In this document: piece after piece, positions 5,130 to 7,940 of the stretch
How positions within the stretch are numbered: position 1 is the stretch's first letter
How the letters are laid out: every line of letters begins with the position of its first letter
Notes under the pieces: model-generated
Told to the model about the DNA's origin: nothing
What the model saw: the letters and a program-made list of their open reading frames with translations, nothing else
Databases searched by the model: none
Assembly (NCBI GenBank): GCA_003510325.1
Contig: DONB01000153.1
Location: 6,451 to 14,390, forward strand
From: Thiobacillus sp.
Lineage (GTDB): Bacteria > Pseudomonadota > Gammaproteobacteria > Burkholderiales > Thiobacillaceae
DNA length: 7,940 nucleotides
Direction: 5' to 3'
Made by a program: the position numbers and the translations under genes

Positions 5130-6323
5130 TCAGGCCATCGCCAGCGCGATGCGCTTGATCGCCTTTTCCAGGTTGGCCTGCGAGGTGGCGAACGACAGGC
5201 GGATGTAGCCTTCGGCGCCGAAGGCCGAGCCGGGGACGACGGCGACGTCGGCGGATTCCAGCAGGTATTCGGAGAAGGCGATGTCGGTGCCTTCCTCGAT
5301 GACGTCGCGCGCCAGCAGGTTCTGGATCGCCGGGCGCACGTCGGGGAAGGCGTAGAAGGCGCCGCCGCTGTCGACGCACTTGAAGCCGGGAATGGCATTC
5401 AGCGCGTCGACGACGTAGCGATGGCGCGCCTTGAAGGCGTCGAGCATCGGGGTGATGCAGGCCTGGTCGCCGTTCAGCGCGGCCTCGGCGGCCACCTGCG
5501 AGATCGAGGTGGGGTTGGAAGTCGACTGCGACTGCACGTTAGTCATCGCGCGCAGGATGGCTTCCGGGCCGGCGGCGTAGCCGATGCGCCAGCCGGTCAT
5601 CGAATAGGCCTTCGACACGCCGTTCAGCACCAGGGTGCGGTCGTAGAGATCAGGGCAGACGTTGAGGATGTTGACGAAGGGTTCGTCGTTCAGCCGGATG
5701 TGCTCGTACATGTCGTCGGAGGCGATCAGCACTTGCGGGTGCTTCCTCAACACTTCGCCCAGCGCGGCCAGCTCGTCGCCGGTGTAGACGACGCCGGTGG
5801 GGTTGGACGGAATGTTGATGACCACCAGCCGGGTTCTCGGGGTGATCGCCGCTTCCAGCTGCGCCGGAGTGATCTTGAAGCCCTGCTCGATGCCGGCCTC
5901 GACGATCACCGGCTTGCCGTCGGCGAGGATGACGATGTCGGGATACGAGACCCAGTACGGCGCCGGGATGATGACCTCGTCGCCGGGGTTGATCACCGCC
6001 TGCACCAGGTTGAAGAAGCTCTGCTTGCCGCCGCACGACACCAGGATCTGCTTGGGGGTGTAGTCGAAGCCGTTGTCGCGCTTGAACTTGGCGATGATCG
6101 CTGCCTTCAGGCCGGGGGTGCCGTCGACCGCCGTGTATTTGGTGAAGCCCGCGTTGATCGCCCCGATCGCCGCGTCCTTGATGTGCTGCGGCGTGTCGAA
6201 ATCGGGCTCGCCGGCGCCGAGGCCGACGATGTCGCGGCCAGATGCCTTGAGCGCAGCGGCGCGGGCGGTGACGGCCAGGGTGGGCGAGGGTTTGATGGCC
6301 TGTACGCGGCGGGAGAGTTCCAC
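5130..6323 (-). CDS. PLP-dependent class I aminotransferase (aspartate aminotransferase-like)
   Basis: The product has 397 residues, the usual length for bacterial subgroup I-gamma/1-beta type aminotransferases, which move amino groups from aspartate or similar donors to 2-oxoglutarate. Visible signatures are [12 protein letters not shown] (35-46), [12 protein letters not shown] (61-72), APYWVSYPD (121-129) and NIPSNPTG with N174. SDDMYE (202-207) supplies the Asp for the pyridine nitrogen and Y206. K238 in [14 protein letters not shown] is the Schiff-base lysine. R375 in YIRLSF should bind the substrate alpha-carboxylate. Aspartate, alanine or prephenate specificity cannot be fixed by eye, so I give no symbol. 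I chose the GTG start (6321-6323) because AAGGA lies just upstream and the protein then begins like its homologues. The upstream ATG at 6416 would put the promoter inside the gene and overlap uvrB. It is divergent from uvrB and leads the BrkB-fusion gene. Confidence 0.93.
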   Translation of the reverse strand: MELSRRVQAIKPSPTLAVTARAAALKASGRDIVGLGAGEPDFDTPQHIKDAAIGAINAGFTKYTAVDGTPGLKAAIIAKFKRDNGFDYTPKQILVSCGGKQSFFNLVQAVINPGDEVIIPAPYWVSYPDIVILADGKPVIVEAGIEQGFKITPAQLEAAITPRTRLVVINIPSNPTGVVYTGDELAALGEVLRKHPQVLIASDDMYEHIRLNDEPFVNILNVCPDLYDRTLVLNGVSKAYSMTGWRIGYAAGPEAILRAMTNVQSQSTSNPTSISQVAAEAALNGDQACITPMLDAFKARHRYVVDALNAIPGFKCVDSGGAFYAFPDVRPAIQNLLARDVIEEGTDIAFSEYLLESADVAVVPGSAFGAEGYIRLSFATSQANLEKAIKRIALAMA

Positions 6324-6396
6324 AGTGGTTCCTTCAGAGCATCCGCAGGGGGCGGAAGTGCTACTATCAATGGGTTTGAGCCGCGCGATTTTACCT

Positions 6397-7940
<1,544 letters not shown>

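Noticed and set aside
6324..6396. LexA box in the uvrB upstream region
   Set aside because: CTGT and ACAG-like words exist near 6301-6325 but with the wrong spacing; no CTGT-N8-ACAG was found.

Overview
The window is 7,940 bases of GC-rich bacterial chromosome. The UvrB sequence, its divergent pairing with a class I aminotransferase, and the REP-like CCCCGGCGAAAGCCGGG hairpins suggest a betaproteobacterium. That placement is inference, and I cannot name the genus. Every gene is on the minus strand except uvrB, which enters at the right and runs off the window.

Layout, left to right. (1) 1-815: the N-terminal two thirds of an HflX-family GTPase, cut by the window edge. (2) 920-2370: a tRNA-Asn gene followed on its 3' side by a 1.3 kb islet of three small genes. 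These encode a winged-helix protein, a protein with a C-terminal J-like motif, and a VF530-family DNA-binding protein. The islet ends in a 41-nt degenerate copy of the tRNA-Asn 3' end with its own terminator. This is the architecture left by site-specific integration into a tRNA gene, but no integrase is present. (3) 2416-3654: a Y-family DNA polymerase with intact catalytic carboxylates. Its upstream region holds a near-perfect LexA (SOS) box and a 68-bp REP-like inverted repeat. (4) 3792-5090: a YihY/BrkB membrane protein fused to a C-terminal cyclic-nucleotide-binding domain. (5) 5130-6323: a PLP-dependent class I aminotransferase, 39 nt upstream of the BrkB fusion and probably co-transcribed with it. 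(6) 6324-6396: a divergent promoter region. (7) 6397-7940: uvrB, first 514 codons.

Two DNA-repair genes (uvrB and the SOS-type polymerase) lie near each other, but only the polymerase carries a recognisable LexA site. The least ordinary parts are the integrase-less tRNA-bounded islet, the SOS box separated from its gene by a REP-like hairpin, and the BrkB-cNMP fusion. No large new system such as a defence island or biosynthetic cluster is visible.
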